Below are positions 45,111-57,162 of a stretch of 64,000 nt of DNA, piece by piece. This stretch comes from Okapia johnstoni. Taxonomy: Eukaryota; Chordata; Mammalia; Artiodactyla; Giraffidae. The DNA lies in contig CM044321.1 in NCBI GenBank assembly GCA_024291935.2, forward strand, positions 59,514,985 to 59,578,984, given 5' to 3'. The notes below the pieces were generated by a model. The model made no database searches. It had not been told where the DNA came from and saw only the letters and a program-made list of their open reading frames with translations. The position numbers and the translations under genes are program-made. How positions within the stretch are numbered: position 1 is the stretch's first letter; every line of letters begins with the position of its first letter.

Positions 45111-45249
45111 ACTAAAACTATGACAACACAGCCACCTTTGATTATTCTCAACCTGCACATCCAATCTGTCCACTTCCAGCTTACTCATTTTCCCCAGATT
45201 TTATGTGCTTCTTCTCTTTCCTTTTCCTCCAGCCCTAACTACGTAAGTG

Positions 45250-45625
45250 CTGTAGACTAGTGATGTAGACAGGTCTTCTAATCCTGGCCCCTTCCTTACT
45301 AGCTGTGAAACTCTGAACAAGCTCCATAACCTTCTGTGACTCAGGTTTCTCATCTGCAAAATGTGTGTGCTCAATCGCTCAATCATGTCCAACTCTTTGC
45401 GACCCCATGGACCATAGCCCAGCAGGCTCCTTTGTCCATGGGGATTTTCCAGGCAAGAATACTGGAGTGGGTTGCCATGGCCTCCTCTAGGGGATCTCCC
45501 CAACCCAGGGATCAAACCCGGGTCTCCTGCATCTCCTGCATTGCCAGGTGGAGTCTTTACCATGGAGCCACCTGGGAAGCCCCATCTGTAAAGTGAGCGC
45601 ATCCAAATACCTCACCTCGGGGTGT
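45250..45625 (+). mobile_element. MIR SINE, split by a Bov-tA
   Basis: Sense MIR: cttactagctgtgaaactctg, then tcaggtttctcatctgcaaa, the Bov-tA, and catctgtaaagtgagcg. Confidence 0.75.
45361..45582 (-). mobile_element. Bov-tA SINE with 10-bp duplication of MIR target
   Basis: Direct repeats catctgcaaa (45351-45360) and catctgtaaa (45583-45592) differ at one base. The head has an extra copy of catctcctg. Confidence 0.92.
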
Positions 45626-45835
45626 TTGTCTTCATGGGACAGAAGCTGGCTTCAGGGACCACTGTGGGACTGAAGAGCAAGGGTGGCAGCAGGGCCATGA
45701 GAGACCCGAGGCCCCTTCCCCTTCCCCTGTCATGTCATCCTCCAAGACCCCTCAACTGTCACTCAGTGGGATTTCCCTGTGACACATAGGATGATGGTTT
45801 GAGTCAAAATTAGTTTGATTTAAAAGAAAGTGAAG

Positions 45836-46042
45836 GGGCTTCACTGGTGGTCCACTGGCTAAGACTCCACACACCCAATGCAGGGAGTCCGAGTTCGATC
45901 CCTGGTCAGGGATCTAGATCCCACATGCTGCAACTAAGAGTTCACGTGCTGCAACGAAAAACAATCCCGCATTCTGCAACTAAAATATCCCATGTGCCAC
46001 AATTAAGACCCGACACAGCCAAATAAATAAAGAAATATTTAA
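45836..46042 (+). mobile_element. CHR-type tRNA-Glu SINE, short form
   Basis: Head cttcactggtggtccactgg; tail 'cacaattaagacccgacacagcc' followed by an AATAAATAA tail. Confidence 0.88.
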
Positions 46043-46045
46043 AAA

Positions 46046-46702
46046 GAAAACAAAGAAGTATTTTTGCACCTCTGATTTGGTTGCCTGAGAGTCATACGCA
46101 CTATCCGGTGTCTTTGTGCAAGCCTCTCCCAGGCTATAGCCATACACTCCCCACTGGTCTCCATGGCCCCGACATCTGTCCACTCCTGTCCATCCATACA
46201 CAACTGCTCATTTATAACAGGCTCTGCATATCCTCCTGCTCCCGCAGTTCCCTCTTGCTAACCATGCAAAAGTGCCCTCTCCTAAGACACACTCTCAAGG
46301 GCTTCACCACGGTCCCATCACCTCTTCCATCTTCGCACTTACCATTCTTCACTCCAGACAAATAGGCTCTTAACTCTCCACTAAACGCATCTAGTTTCCA
46401 CCCATGTGCCAATATCCATTTATTCCTCTGCAACTACCCGCCCTTCAGAATCCCACCATCCACCAAGGCCCAGTGCAAACACCACCTCCAGGAAGCCAGG
46501 GCACACTTCCCACTGCTGGCATGTGTGGGTGGGTACTAGGTTGTCCTTAACTTGGGACAGATCACAGGATATTCAACCCTGTAGTTGTTTAGATACAAGT
46601 TTTATCCACCCAGGCAAAGTATAAACTAGTCCTTAGTCCAAGCAGTACCGCAATAAATAAGATTGGAAGAAGTGAACATAGGAATGATGTGTTTGTGTGT
46701 GG
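46046..46702. other. Unique sequence without a supported gene
   Basis: Overlapping small frames on both strands (46081-46365, 46212-46433) have no supporting features. Confidence 0.45.
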
Positions 46703-46711
46703 CTGACCTGG

Positions 46712-46957
46712 CTGAAACTCCAATATTTTGGCCACCTCATGCGAAGAGTTAACTCATTGGAAAAGACCCTAATGCTGGGCAGGATTGGGGGCAGAAGGAG
46801 AAGGGGACGACAGAGGATGAGATGGCTTGATGGCATCACTGACTCAATGGACATGGGTTTGGGTAGACTCTGGGAGTTGGTGATGGACAGGGAGGCCTGG
46901 CGTGCTGCAATTCATGGGGTCGCAAAGAGTTGGACACAACTGAGCGACTCAACTGAA
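46712..46957 (+). mobile_element. BovB 3' end (BovA-like) with 9-bp target-site duplication
   Basis: 246 bp of the BovB C-terminal coding region and terminus, with perfect direct repeats ctgacctgg at 46703-46711 and 46958-46966. The very short length shows extreme 5' truncation on insertion. Confidence 0.94.
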
Positions 46958-46966
46958 CTGACCTGG

Positions 46967-48978
46967 CCAGAGCTCCTCTCGTGATAAATCCCCATCTTCA
47001 CATTCTCGAGTCAAGGCCCATGACCCTGATCAGGCTGCTTACTTCATAATTAATTCAATCCAAATGTCCTGGAGGGCTGAGAGGGGGAAACTGTGTGCAG
47101 GGAGAAAATTCATGAGGCCATGGCTGAGCAAGGCTGTATTTACTGGAACCTCAGCCTTTACCGTATTTACCCAAACCTCAGCCACTTACTGCACTTTTCA
47201 GTTTTAATTCCATCTGCCTTCATGCTTCCAGACTGAAAAATCCTAACTTCTCTGGCCTATCTATATGGAAGTTTTTCTCCCTGTTTCCCCCCTGCACCTC
47301 TTTTTAAATTTTAATTCTTTATTCTGGGCCTTTAATTCTGCTCCGCCACCCCCATTACATATTTCTGAGTCACTCTATTTACTCCCACATTTGGATCCAG
47401 AGGCACTCTGGTTTGGACTAAGAGTAAAACGCGATTGTTACTATGATCTCCAAAATGTTTGTCTTTGCAAACATTTGGGGCTAAACATTGAGGGCACTTG
47501 CTCACAGAACCTTTTTCCAACCTAGAATTTACCCACATTTCCCCACAGGCATCCTATGTGTACGTAGCTATTTTTAAACTTTACACCCACAAAACTCCTG
47601 GCAAAATCACAAACTGAATGAATTCCAAACCCAACTGGCTTTAATCCACATGTTTGGAAAAGAACACTGAAGTGACGTGAGTGGACTTACTTGCTCTCTT
47701 TACTGTTTGCCAGGATAGAATTAGAGCCTTTGACAGTAGGGCCGAGAGTTTAGGTACCTGACCAGCTTCTTTCCCTTGGACTGAAGATCATTTCCATCAC
47801 CACTTTCCAAAATGTCCCTCGGGGTTGGCCTCCTGAACCTCCAAAGCCACACATATGACATAAAACAGCCACCCATGCCCTCAGACACGGATGGGCTCTG
47901 AAAATCCCTCAGAGTCACAGCTGTTCCCTGGAGCTGTGATACCCAAATTCTGTTGCTTCCTTTGCATTTTTGCCACGTCTGTGTGTTGCCTGCAATTATT
48001 TACTCATTTTTAAAATCAAATGGGAAACCAGCAGACTCTCCAATGTCAGGTGGCAAGTAAATGTGGTGCCATAACCCACAGGTCAGAGGTCAGAGGATGA
48101 TGGAAAGGCAGCTGACCCGTTGCAAGGATGTTGCTGCCACCAGTCTGTGCTGAAAGCTCTGGTGTTTCTTCTCAATGCATCTGTGGCTCTGAGGCCACTC
48201 AAGAAAGCATGCAGTGAACAAGCTCCTTGCAACAAGGCAAACTCTGTAGGAGCCAGCAGTGCATTCACAGCCAGTAGGGAAAGAAAAAAGGAAGAGGTGC
48301 AGGAGATGGAACCTGTGCACTGGACCATCCCTCTTAAAGCTCAAAGTGGCTTCCCTTTGCCTTTGGACTGAAAATGCAATTGCCAGTCCCCCGGTCGCAA
48401 AGCCCTACGTGAGCCAGCCCTCCATCTCTACCCAGCCTCATCTCCCACCCCTGCTCACGTTGCTTCGATCCCACCACACTTCTCGGGGCTGCTCCATGAT
48501 GGGGACCGCTGTGACCAGTGGAGCTACACTCTGGTCCCCAGGGTGACAGGCACTGTGTCCCAGGCAGGCACACAGAAGGCCTCACAGCTGCCCACCCCGC
48601 TGCCCCCAAACCTTCCTGTTACAACCTCAAGACATAAAAATGATCAAAAATAGATCCAAATCTTGAGTGGTTCATAACCTACCAACAGAAACAAGCCTTT
48701 ACACATACATTTGCCCTACAATTAAGGTCATGGTAGTGATACAAATAAGCACCATCCTGCGTCACCCAGAGGCAGGGAGGGCTGGAGAGAGACAGTGCAC
48801 TCTTCTTGGGGAGTCAGAAAAAGCACCGTGGAGGAGGTAAATGCTTCTGCAGATCTGGGAAGATGAGTGATGCCAGAGAAAAGGGACATAGAGTAGCTTT
48901 GGTGAAACTGGAGACATTGGAGAATACGAAGGGAAGAAATGCTAGATTCAGCTCTCACTTTGAAAAAAAGAATCTCTA
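46967..48978. other. Two kilobases of unique sequence, no supported exon
   Basis: No repeat family was recognised. Frames at 48083-48609 are open in several phases on both strands and show no domain. AT-rich and GC-rich patches alternate. Confidence 0.5.
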
Positions 48979-49312
48979 GGACTTCCCTGGTGGTCCAGGG
49001 GTTAAGAATCTGCCTGTCAATTCAGGGGAGGCAGGTTTTGATCCCTGGTCCAGGAAGAGTCCACATGCCGCAGAGCAACTAAACCCACGTGCCACGACTA
49101 CTGAGCCCTGGCTCCGGAGTCCCTGCTCTGCCCTGCATCGCAACTACTGAAGACCACGTGCTCTAGAGCCCGAGCTTCACAAAGAGAGAAGCCGCTGCGA
49201 TGAGAAGCCCCCACACTGCAACTAGAGAGTAGCCCCAGCTCACTGCAACCAGAGAAAGCCCACATAGACATGAAGACACAGCACAGCCAAAAATAAATAT
49301 TGCTTTACAAAA
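48979..49312 (+). mobile_element. CHR-type tRNA-Glu SINE, long form
   Basis: Head ggacttccctggtggtccagg; long tail with gaagccgctgcgatgagaag and gaagacacagcacagcc; A-rich end. Confidence 0.92.
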
Positions 49313-50640
49313 CAAAAAGGAAGAAAAAAGAAATTAGTGAAAACAATTGCCTCAACATCACTGTCAATAGACACTGGCCAGACCTACCAAAGCTGTTGAC
49401 CTTTGGCCTCTGTAACTCTAGGAAAATAAACTCAGAGAGAAATAAGGCATGAATTTAACCTTCCTTGGAGAGTCCTTTTAAAAGAGCAGGCTACCCAAAG
49501 TACCACCTGCATTGGAGGGAGACCAGCACAATATGCATTCACTTGATAATGGACATAATTCCTTGGCTGTAGATCAAATTTATGATGAGGATTGTAGTTT
49601 TATGTGCTGAATGCACGCTTGAGAGTACATCGGGTCCTTCTGGAAACCTGCCCATTATTGCATATGGAGCTGAGCATCATTTTCCCAGTTGAAACCACTC
49701 TCACTTTATTGCTGTTACTTTGTTTTATGAAATATCATCGTTCCTATCACCCCTTCATTTACCACTATGCCCTTGGTCAGCAAAGAAACCACCCTGCTTC
49801 AAAGGACCTACTGAAAACGACATCACATGTTAATAATGATGAAATAAAGAGCTGACATTTATTGAGAATTCATTGTGCCAGGCCTTACGTTAAGTATTTT
49901 ATATACATGATCTCATTTCATCTTAAACGTATGAGGTTGTCGTTATCACCATTATACATAGGAGGAAACAAAGAGATAAGAAATGGCCATGATCACACAA
50001 CTAGCAAAGAGTAGACACTTATCATGCATTTGTTCTTTCTTTTAAATAAATATATTGAGTACTGTTAAGTTGTATCAGAACATGTAAAGTTGTACCTGCA
50101 GTAACATTTCCCTAAGGTGTTTCTGATGCAGCAGGCATGGTAAAACAACACACAAATATCTAAAGGGAAGAGTGAGGTGTGTGACTAGTGTTGTGAGCAC
50201 TCTTTTCTTACAGAGAAGTGAGGAATCAGCCCTGTGAAAGCAAGTGACAAAAGTGCTGGGCTCTGAAGAGGAGTCAAGTCTTAAGAATAAAATGTGAGAA
50301 TGTCCTTCTAAGCAGAAACATTTCTTAGGTTGAGTTCCCCCGAAACAGGAATAATTAAACCAGCAACATTCAGTACAATCCATTTCGTTATTTTATCATT
50401 CATAGTTTTGTTAATATTAATGTATTATATTTACTTATTTGCATATGCAATTGTCAGCACAGTTCACAAGACACAACGCCTTAGTAAATCTGACAGTCAA
50501 AATGTGGTAGGCATAGCACATAGCTGTTTGAGATTAAATCCAGGTTCCAGAAGTTATTAGCAGAGTCTATTAAAATTCTATCCCTATGACTTAATTATGG
50601 TCTTTATTAAGACCAGCAATAGTGAAAACTGTCTCCTTTT
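49313..50640. other. Unique sequence with one MIR; no gene seen
   Basis: Apart from the MIR at 49853-50020 this 1.3 kb shows no repeat I can name. Frames are short and unsupported. Confidence 0.5.
49853..50020 (-). mobile_element. MIR SINE, about 170 bp
   Basis: The reverse order of MIR is clear: tttattgagaattcattgtgccagg, atacatgatctcatttcatc, accattatacataggaggaaac, then catgatcacacaactagcaaag. Confidence 0.8.
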
Positions 50641-50654
50641 AAATAGGAAGGTCC

Positions 50655-50860
50655 CAGGACTTCCCTGGTGATCCAGTGGCTAAGACTCCACACTCCTGAT
50701 GCAAGGAGCCCCGGTTCAATTCCTGGTCAGGGAGCTCGATTCCACATGCTGCAAATATTAAGAGTTCACGTGCCACAACTAAAGATCAAAGACCCCACAT
50801 GCTGCCACTAAGACCCGGTGCAGTCAAATAAACAAATATTATTTTTAAAAAAATAGGAGG
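50655..50860 (+). mobile_element. CHR-type tRNA-Glu SINE, short form, with target-site duplication
   Basis: Direct repeats aaataggaaggtcc (50641-50654) and aaataggagggtcc (50861-50874) differ at one base. Tail: cactaagacccggtgcagtc. Confidence 0.93.
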
Positions 50861-50874
50861 GTCCAGCTTACATC

Positions 50875-52382
50875 AAATGGAAGCAGGAGGTTGCCTGGTT
50901 AAGAGTCTGATTCTGTCTTTGGAAGGCAGTCAGGGGTATCCATAGGTGACATGAGAAAGATCTGGTTCTCTGAAAGTCAAACATACAAAACGGCAGGCCC
51001 ATCCATGGCCAGTCAGCACACCGAGGGCCACGAGGCCCACTTGAAGTGTCTTTGTCGCACCTGTAATTTGACAGGGGGAGCAACTTCTTCCCTCTGCAAC
51101 CAGGGGAAGCTGGGCAAGGGGCTGAGCCTCCGTCTTCCCTCCACCTCCAATCAAGAGCCGGATTTTCCCCACCACTTTGATGTTTGGAGCAAAAGGAAAG
51201 AAAGAAAAAATATCTAGAGGGTAAGAAGAGGAGCAAGAAAGATGGAAGAAATTATAAGCGCCACCCCCCGCAAGAGCTCCTGGTTGTTGTGGTCCCCAGA
51301 GAGTTGGGGGAAAGCCTTGGTGGGGAACCCAGTACTCCTGGGAGACCCTGACTCAATCCTGTGTCTTCAGCACCATTAAAGCACTTGGCATCCTCTTTGG
51401 TTTAAGAAGAAGGATTTACATGTCCACAGTTCCCCGTGGAGGACATCAAGGAGTTTTAGAATTCTAATAACAATAAGGACAACCAGGCACAGACAGGAAT
51501 AATAAGGTATGAACATCAGACAGCTGACAAAAGTCAGATTTGTGACATTTTCAATGAGATCAAAGAATGTCATGAGATGTCCAAAATTAATTTGCTCTCT
51601 TCGGGAAAAGATAATGTTACCTCTGGAAAAGAGGGAGTCGGGTAGAGGCTGGGAGGATGTAGTTGAGCCCGGGGGTCATCAGAACAAATGAAGCAACAAG
51701 GATGAAGCGTCTGGAGATGCAGGCAAATGGGTCCCCGGGCCCCACATGCGGATTTCACACTCAGATGAGGGCCATTTACATAGTCAACGCTTGTCACAGA
51801 GGTCCCTCGAGTCATCCGAGCTTGTGCAGCTTTTCCTTCCAGCTAAGTACAATCAATTTGGGAATGTGTTTGATTTTTATACAGCAAATACGGGTTCTTA
51901 AGCAAGCACCCTGCCTGTCTGGATTTTTGTCTGTTCACTTAATTACACTGTCTGAGATTCCTTCCTGCGTCATATCAACTTTAGACAGCACAGAGATGGC
52001 ACCATCGTTAAGACCATTCTGCTGAACTGCAAATGTCTTCCACTGCATTTGGCAGCTCACTCCCCCACCACAGATCATTAGCAGAGCACCATAAATCAGC
52101 ATGTTCTAAACAGTTGAATGAGAAATAACCAAAAAGGATATTTAGACCAGGGTGAAAGATTTAAACATAAGCAAAAATGTGTGATGAAAGAACAAAGAGA
52201 TGAATTAGGCAGAGCCCATTTTTATATTGCATGGGGAAAAGGTGATATCGCTGCAGAAAGTCTTGCTAAAATCATGCTTGATATTAATTTTTTTATTCTT
52301 CCACCCCTGTCCCATCAAATTACTATCTTCAGGGTCACTGTAGCATTAACCTAATTAGAGCCAGTGACAGAGCCAATGTCCA
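50875..52382. other. Repeat-poor 1.5-kb block, candidate conserved noncoding DNA
   Basis: No SINE, LINE or LTR was recognised over 1.5 kb in a region otherwise dense in repeats. From about 51480 the sequence is AT-rich with homeodomain-type cores such as cctaattag (52348-52356). Frames of 81-122 codons at 50868-51236 and 51570-52025 overlap on both strands and are unsupported. Confidence 0.4.
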
Positions 52383-52424
52383 GTGACAACCAACAGAATG
52401 GGAAAAAATATTTGCAAGTCGTAT

Positions 52425-52485
52425 CAACCCGGGTTTCCTGCATTGCAGGTGGATGCTTTACTGTCTGAGCCACCAGGGAAGACCC
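52425..52485 (-). mobile_element. Bov-tA head fragment
   Basis: Only the reversed tRNA-derived head is present (cccgggtttcctgcattgc ... gagccaccagggaagacc), about 60 bp. Confidence 0.8.
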
Positions 52486-52881
52486 AATATATCTGATAAG
52501 CGATTAATAGCCAAAATATATAAAGAATTCATAAAACTCAATTAAAATAAACAATTCAATTAAAAATGTCCAAAGGAGCTGAATAGACATTTTGTCAAAA
52601 AGGATATACAAATGGCCAACAGGTACATGAAAAAGATGTTCAATATCACTAATCATTAGGGAAACACAACAAAACAATGAGATATCACAGCATGACTGTC
52701 AGCATGGCCATTAGCAAAAAGACAAGCACTAATAAATGCTGGTGAGGGAACCTTAGTGCACTGTTGGTAGGAATGTAACTTGGTACAGCCACGATATACA
52801 ACAGTAGAGAGGTTTCTCAAAAAATTAAAAACAGAACTATCACATGATCCTGCAATTCCACTTCTAGGTATATATCCAAAG

Positions 52882-53091
52882 TGAAGTGTTAGTTGCTCAG
52901 TCGTGCCGGACTCTTTGCAACCCCACAGTCTGTAGCCCGCCAGGCTCCTCTGTCCATGGGATTTCCCAGGCAAGAATACTGGAGCGGGTAGTCATTCCTT
53001 TCTCCAGGGGAGCTTCCTAACCCAGGGATCAAACCCAGGTCTCTTGCATTGCAGGCAGATTCTTTACCATGTGAGCCAGCATGGAAGCCCC
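52882..53091 (-). mobile_element. Bov-tA SINE with 12-bp target-site duplication
   Basis: Perfect direct repeats atatatccaaag at 52870-52881 and 53092-53103. Confidence 0.94.
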
Positions 53092-53245
53092 ATATATCCA
53101 AAGGAAATGAAATCACTATGCTTCAGAGATACCTGAACCCCCAACTTCACGGCAGCATCATTTACAACAGCTAAGATATGGAAATAACCTAAAGATCCAT
53201 CAACAGATGTATGGACTTTAAAAAAAAAAAAGTGATGTGGAAAAT

Positions 53246-53356
53246 TCCGGCAATCCAGTGGTTAGGGCTCCATTCCACTGCAGAGGGCATGGGTTTGATC
53301 CCTGATTAGGGAACTAAGATCCTGCATGCTATGTACTGTGACCAAAAAAAAAGGAA
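53246..53356 (+). mobile_element. CHR-type tRNA-Glu SINE, short form
   Basis: Head ccggcaatccagtggttagg ... ggtttgatccctgattagg, then gatcctgcatgctatg and an A-run after gtgacc. The middle of the family tail is missing. Confidence 0.8.
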
Positions 53357-53760
53357 AGAAAACGTGGTGTCTGAATAAATACAATGGAAAACTATTCAGC
53401 TATTTATAACAATATGAATGGAATTTGAGCACATTGTGCTAGGTGAAGGAAGTCAGAGAAAAACAAATACTGTATGATCTCACTCATATGTGAAATATAA
53501 AAAAAAATTTAATCACAAAGAAAGATCAGATTTGTGGTTACCAGAAGTGTGAAGTGAAGGATGGGGAAATTGGATGAAGCTGGTCCAAAGGTACAAACTC
53601 CCAGTTATAAGATGAATCTCTACAGAGTATATAATATACAACATGATGAGTATAGTTAACGATGTAAAACAGTACATTTAAAAGTTACCAAGAGTAAACT
53701 CTTAAAGTTCTTACCACAAGGGGGAATAATTGATTTTTTTGTTCTGGTAACTATTTGAGA

Positions 53761-53868
53761 TGGACATGGATTTGGGTGGACCTCAGAAGTTGGCGATGGA
53801 CAGGGAGGCCTGGCGTGCTGCAGTCCATGGGGTCGCAAAGAGTCAGACATGACTGAGCAACTGAACTG
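53761..53868 (+). mobile_element. BovB terminal 108 bp with 12-bp target-site duplication
   Basis: Only the last 108 bp of BovB (atggatttgggtggacctc ... gagcaactgaactg) is present. Perfect direct repeats aactatttgaga at 53749-53760 and 53869-53880 show it is a bona fide insertion rather than a deletion remnant. Confidence 0.93.
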
Positions 53869-54020
53869 AACTATTTGAGAGATGTATGTTAACTAAACCT
53901 ACCATGCTAATCATTTCACAATATGTATGTATCAAGTCATTATGGTGTATACCTTGAACTTATACATATATCAATTATATCTCAACAAAACTGAGTGGAA
54001 AGTACCTCCAAAAAATAAAT

Positions 54021-54160
54021 AAATATAGTCATTCCTGTGCATCCTGGGTAGTCATGTGACCCACTTTTGGCCAATGATGTATAAGCAGAAGTCTACTGTG
54101 TGGAACTTCTATGGAAGCTATTATTTTGATGAAAATGGACAGACTCAGTTGGCCCATCAC
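54021..54160. other. Repeat-like sequence, family not identified
   Basis: The wording gtcatgtgacccacttttggcc with gtataagcagaagtc resembles a dispersed mammalian repeat, but I cannot name the family with confidence. Confidence 0.3.
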
Positions 54161-54164
54161 TTTT

Positions 54165-54860
54165 TTAAAAAATATTTTTTGAGAGAAAGAGAAAATTTGA
54201 GGTTCACATCAAAGTTGAGCAGAAAGTAGAGAGCTGTCAGAAGCCTCCTGCCCCTACACATGAACAGCCTCCCCCACCCACACATGGACATCCCCCACTT
54301 TCAACGCTCCACCCTAGAGGGGTACATTTGTTACAGCTGATGAACATAGACTGACACATCCTCATCACCCAAAGTCTACAGGTAGAGTTCATTCTTGGTA
54401 TTGCACATCGTATGGATTTTGACAAATATAGAATGACATGGACCCACCAATAGAGATTCATACCTAGTAGTTTCACGGCCATAGAAATCCCCTGTGTTCC
54501 ATCTATCCTTCCCTCCCGTCCCTCCATCCCCTGCAACCACTGACATTTTTACTGTCTTCATAGCTTTGTCTTTTCCAAGATGTCTTATAGTTGGAGTCAT
54601 ACAGTATGTAGCCTTTTCAGATTGGTTTCGTTCACTTAGTAATAAGTTTCTTCTATGCCATTTCATGGCATGACAGTTCATTTCCTTTTAGAGTCAAATA
54701 ATATTCTGTTGACTGGATATATTTCGGTTTATTTATCCATTCACTTATGAAAGGACAGCTTGGTTGTGCCTGACTGGCAATTATGAATAAAGCTCCCATA
54801 AAATTCTGTGTGCAGGTTTTTGTGTGGATAAAAGTTTTCAACTCATTTGGGTAAAAAGCA
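54165..54860 (-). mobile_element. L1 LINE 3' UTR and ORF2 end, antisense
   Basis: The plus strand reads as antisense L1 (gaggttcacatcaaagttgag ... attctgttgactggatatattt ... ttatccattcacttatg). No frame survives; the 99-103 codon minus-strand frames here are L1 3' UTR chance frames. Confidence 0.75.
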
Positions 54861-55273
54861 AGGAGTGGAAACCCTATCTCATGGCCTATCACCTCTGCAC
54901 TTTTGTCTAATGCCCTTCCTCCTGCCTGCAACTGAGGGGTGATGCTGGGAGGAAGGGCGGCCATTCTGCCACTTGGAGCAGAGGTGCTCCAGGCGAAGGA
55001 AGGATCTGGAAGCTAGAGGAGACCAGGGTCCACAGTAGCTCCATCGAGTAGCTACACCAGCCCTGGATAATCCACATGACTCGTTACATGAGAGAAAGAA
55101 AAAAAGATCCCATTTTACTGAAACTACTGTTCAGCCAAACACTGTCCAAACTGGTTCAGAAGGCTTCTCCATGTTCCTGAAACCACCTGGTATGGGAAGT
55201 TTATGGACAACAGGCTTGGTCCATAAAGTATTATCAGCCCGGAAATAACTGTACAGGTCCCTTTTTTTCCCCT
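54861..55273. other. Unique sequence, no gene seen
   Basis: No repeat was recognised between the L1 and the inverted BovB copy. Confidence 0.45.
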
Positions 55274-55286
55274 AAATCTCAAATCT

Positions 55287-55616
55287 AATCCCTTGAATCT
55301 ATTTCTCACTTTCACTGTATAATCATAAGGTATTTGATTTAGGTCATACCTGAAGGACTGATACTGAAGCTGAAAGTTCAATAATTTGGTCACCTGATGC
55401 GAAGAACTGACTCATTTGAAAGGACCCTGATGCTGGGAAAGATTGAAGGCAGGAGGAGAAGGGGACAACAGAGGATGGGATGGTTGGATGGCATCACCGA
55501 CTTGATGGACATGAGTTTGAGTAAACTCCGGGAGTTGGTGATGGACAGGGAGACCTGGCGTGCTGCAGTCCATGGGGTTAAAGAGTTGGACATGACTGAG
55601 CAACTGAACTGAACTG
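55287..55616 (+). mobile_element. BovB copy with inverted 5' segment (twin-priming structure) and 13-bp target-site duplication
   Basis: 55287-55350 matches BovB in antisense (the region after the endonuclease, corresponding to about 20907-20968 in the large copy). 55351-55616 is the BovB 3' end in sense. Perfect direct repeats aaatctcaaatct at 55274-55286 and 55617-55629 enclose both parts, so they arrived in one event. The intervening BovB sequence, about 1.7 kb, is missing. Confidence 0.9.
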
Positions 55617-55629
55617 AAATCTCAAATCT

Positions 55630-56370
55630 CTTACCTTTGTTTAAAATAGATTTCCCTCCACTCAGAGTGAATCTCAGTGAACAGAGAAAAAGGGCATCAT
55701 CAGTGTTGGGGGCAGGGAGAGGCGAGGGGAGTGGGCCCCTTTTCCTTCTTCATTAAACACCCAGTTGGGAGCGGAACAACACCATCTGCAATTCGGTACC
55801 TGCTGGGCAGAAGATGTGCTTTGGAGGAGAGAATCCATTTGCTTTTATGCAAGAGGGTTTTTTCTTTGCCTGTGCAAGTCCTATTACAAAACAATTAGTC
55901 TCGTTAGAGGATTCTGTTTTGCAAAAGAACCCACTCCCTGCACAGCTGCTCATCCTTAGAAATGGCCTGGAGTTCTGGAGGGCGGGTAACTGACACTTCT
56001 GTAGAATCTGCTTCTGGAGCCAGAACCAGCCTGGCCAAGGCAGGGGTCCACCCCTTCTGGAGGCAAGACAAGACCTCCAACCCTATCAGCGGTGCTCTGT
56101 GGTACAGGGGTCCCAGGGGCAAAACCCAAGGGGAGGAAAAGGCTTGAGAGCAGCTGGCTCATGTTGGGGAGCAACTCTTAAAAACCCCAACACTTTTATC
56201 ATGTTCAGCAACTCTGGATTAAAATGGGCCCCTTTCCAAAATCTTCATTGTGTGAAGGTGGGCAGTTTGACTGGGGAGGTTTCATTTGTAAAATATAGAC
56301 ATGAGACAGATTATTTTTCTCACAAATTCAGCTCTTCTTCTGGGTCACAGGCTCCCTTCAAGGATGTTTT
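55630..56370. other. Unique sequence without a supported gene
   Basis: Several 64-95 codon frames overlap on both strands between 55677 and 56386. No domain, splice pattern or repeat was recognised. Confidence 0.5.
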
Positions 56371-56690
56371 GGGACTTCCCTGGTGATCCAGTGATTAAGA
56401 ATCCGCCTGCCAATGCAGGGGACACAGGTATGATCACTGGTCTGGGAAGATCCCATATACCGAAAGGCAACTAAGCTGTGCTCCACAACTACTGACACAC
56501 ACGTGCCTAGAGCCCGTGCTCCTCAATAAGAGAAGCCACCGCGATGAAATAAGAGAAGCCACCGCGATGAGAAGCCTGCGCACCACAACAAGGAGCAGCC
56601 TCTGCTCGCCGCAACTAGGGAAAACCCCACACAGCAACCAAGACCAGCACAGCCAACAAAACATAAACAAAATCATTAAAATAAAAGCTA
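56371..56690 (+). mobile_element. CHR-type tRNA-Glu SINE, long form, with an internal 23-bp tandem duplication
   Basis: Head ggacttccctggtgatccag; tail ending accagcacagccaac. The segment aataagagaagccaccgcg... (23 bp) is repeated perfectly at 56525-56547 and 56548-56570. Confidence 0.92.
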
Positions 56691-57162
56691 TTTTAATCCC
56701 ATTTAACGGCTTTTCAATCATTTAATTGTTCACATCGTAGCCTGTAAGACTTGTCCTGAAATCTCAGTCTCACACTTGACTCATATACTTCCCCAGCACC
56801 ATGTGCTCAGCTCCCAGTTCCAGGGACCAAGAGTTGGTGTGCTGGGAAAGGTGAGGCACCCTGACCCTTCTCAACTCAGAGAGGAGGGGGATGCAGGGGT
56901 TTGCAGAGTCTGTTGGCCCTTGTGCTGTCAATACTCCCACCAGGTGGACTTTAAGCGACTAAGGTGGTGTCATTGAACGTGGAGTTGCTCTCCAGCTGAT
57001 CAGGCCCCGAGCAGCACTGTGTGGAGTGGACGAAGGTGTGAGCCTGGCCCACTTTCCCTTCCCCTCTCCTGGGCCTGCTCTTCTGGCATCAGAGCAAGAG
57101 AAACGTAAGAAAGCCAAGAGACCTCTCCAACTTCAGCAACTCCACAGCGCAGGAGGCATTGT
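56691..57162. other. Unique sequence, no gene seen
   Basis: It contains ccaccaggtgg (56937-56947), one base short of a CTCF core match; nothing else was recognised. Confidence 0.45.

Larger units (their letters stand above)
52383..53990 (+). mobile_element. L1 3' region, old, with four insertions
   Basis: Sense L1 runs from late ORF2 (agaatgggaaaaaatatttgc) to the 3' UTR end (acttatacatatatcaattat). It is interrupted by SINEs at 52425, 52882 and 53246 and a BovB tail at 53761. Confidence 0.8.

Noticed and set aside
56937..56949. Second CTCF-like site ccaccaggtggac
   Set aside because: One core position differs (A for C), and the palindromic E-box reading is equally likely.
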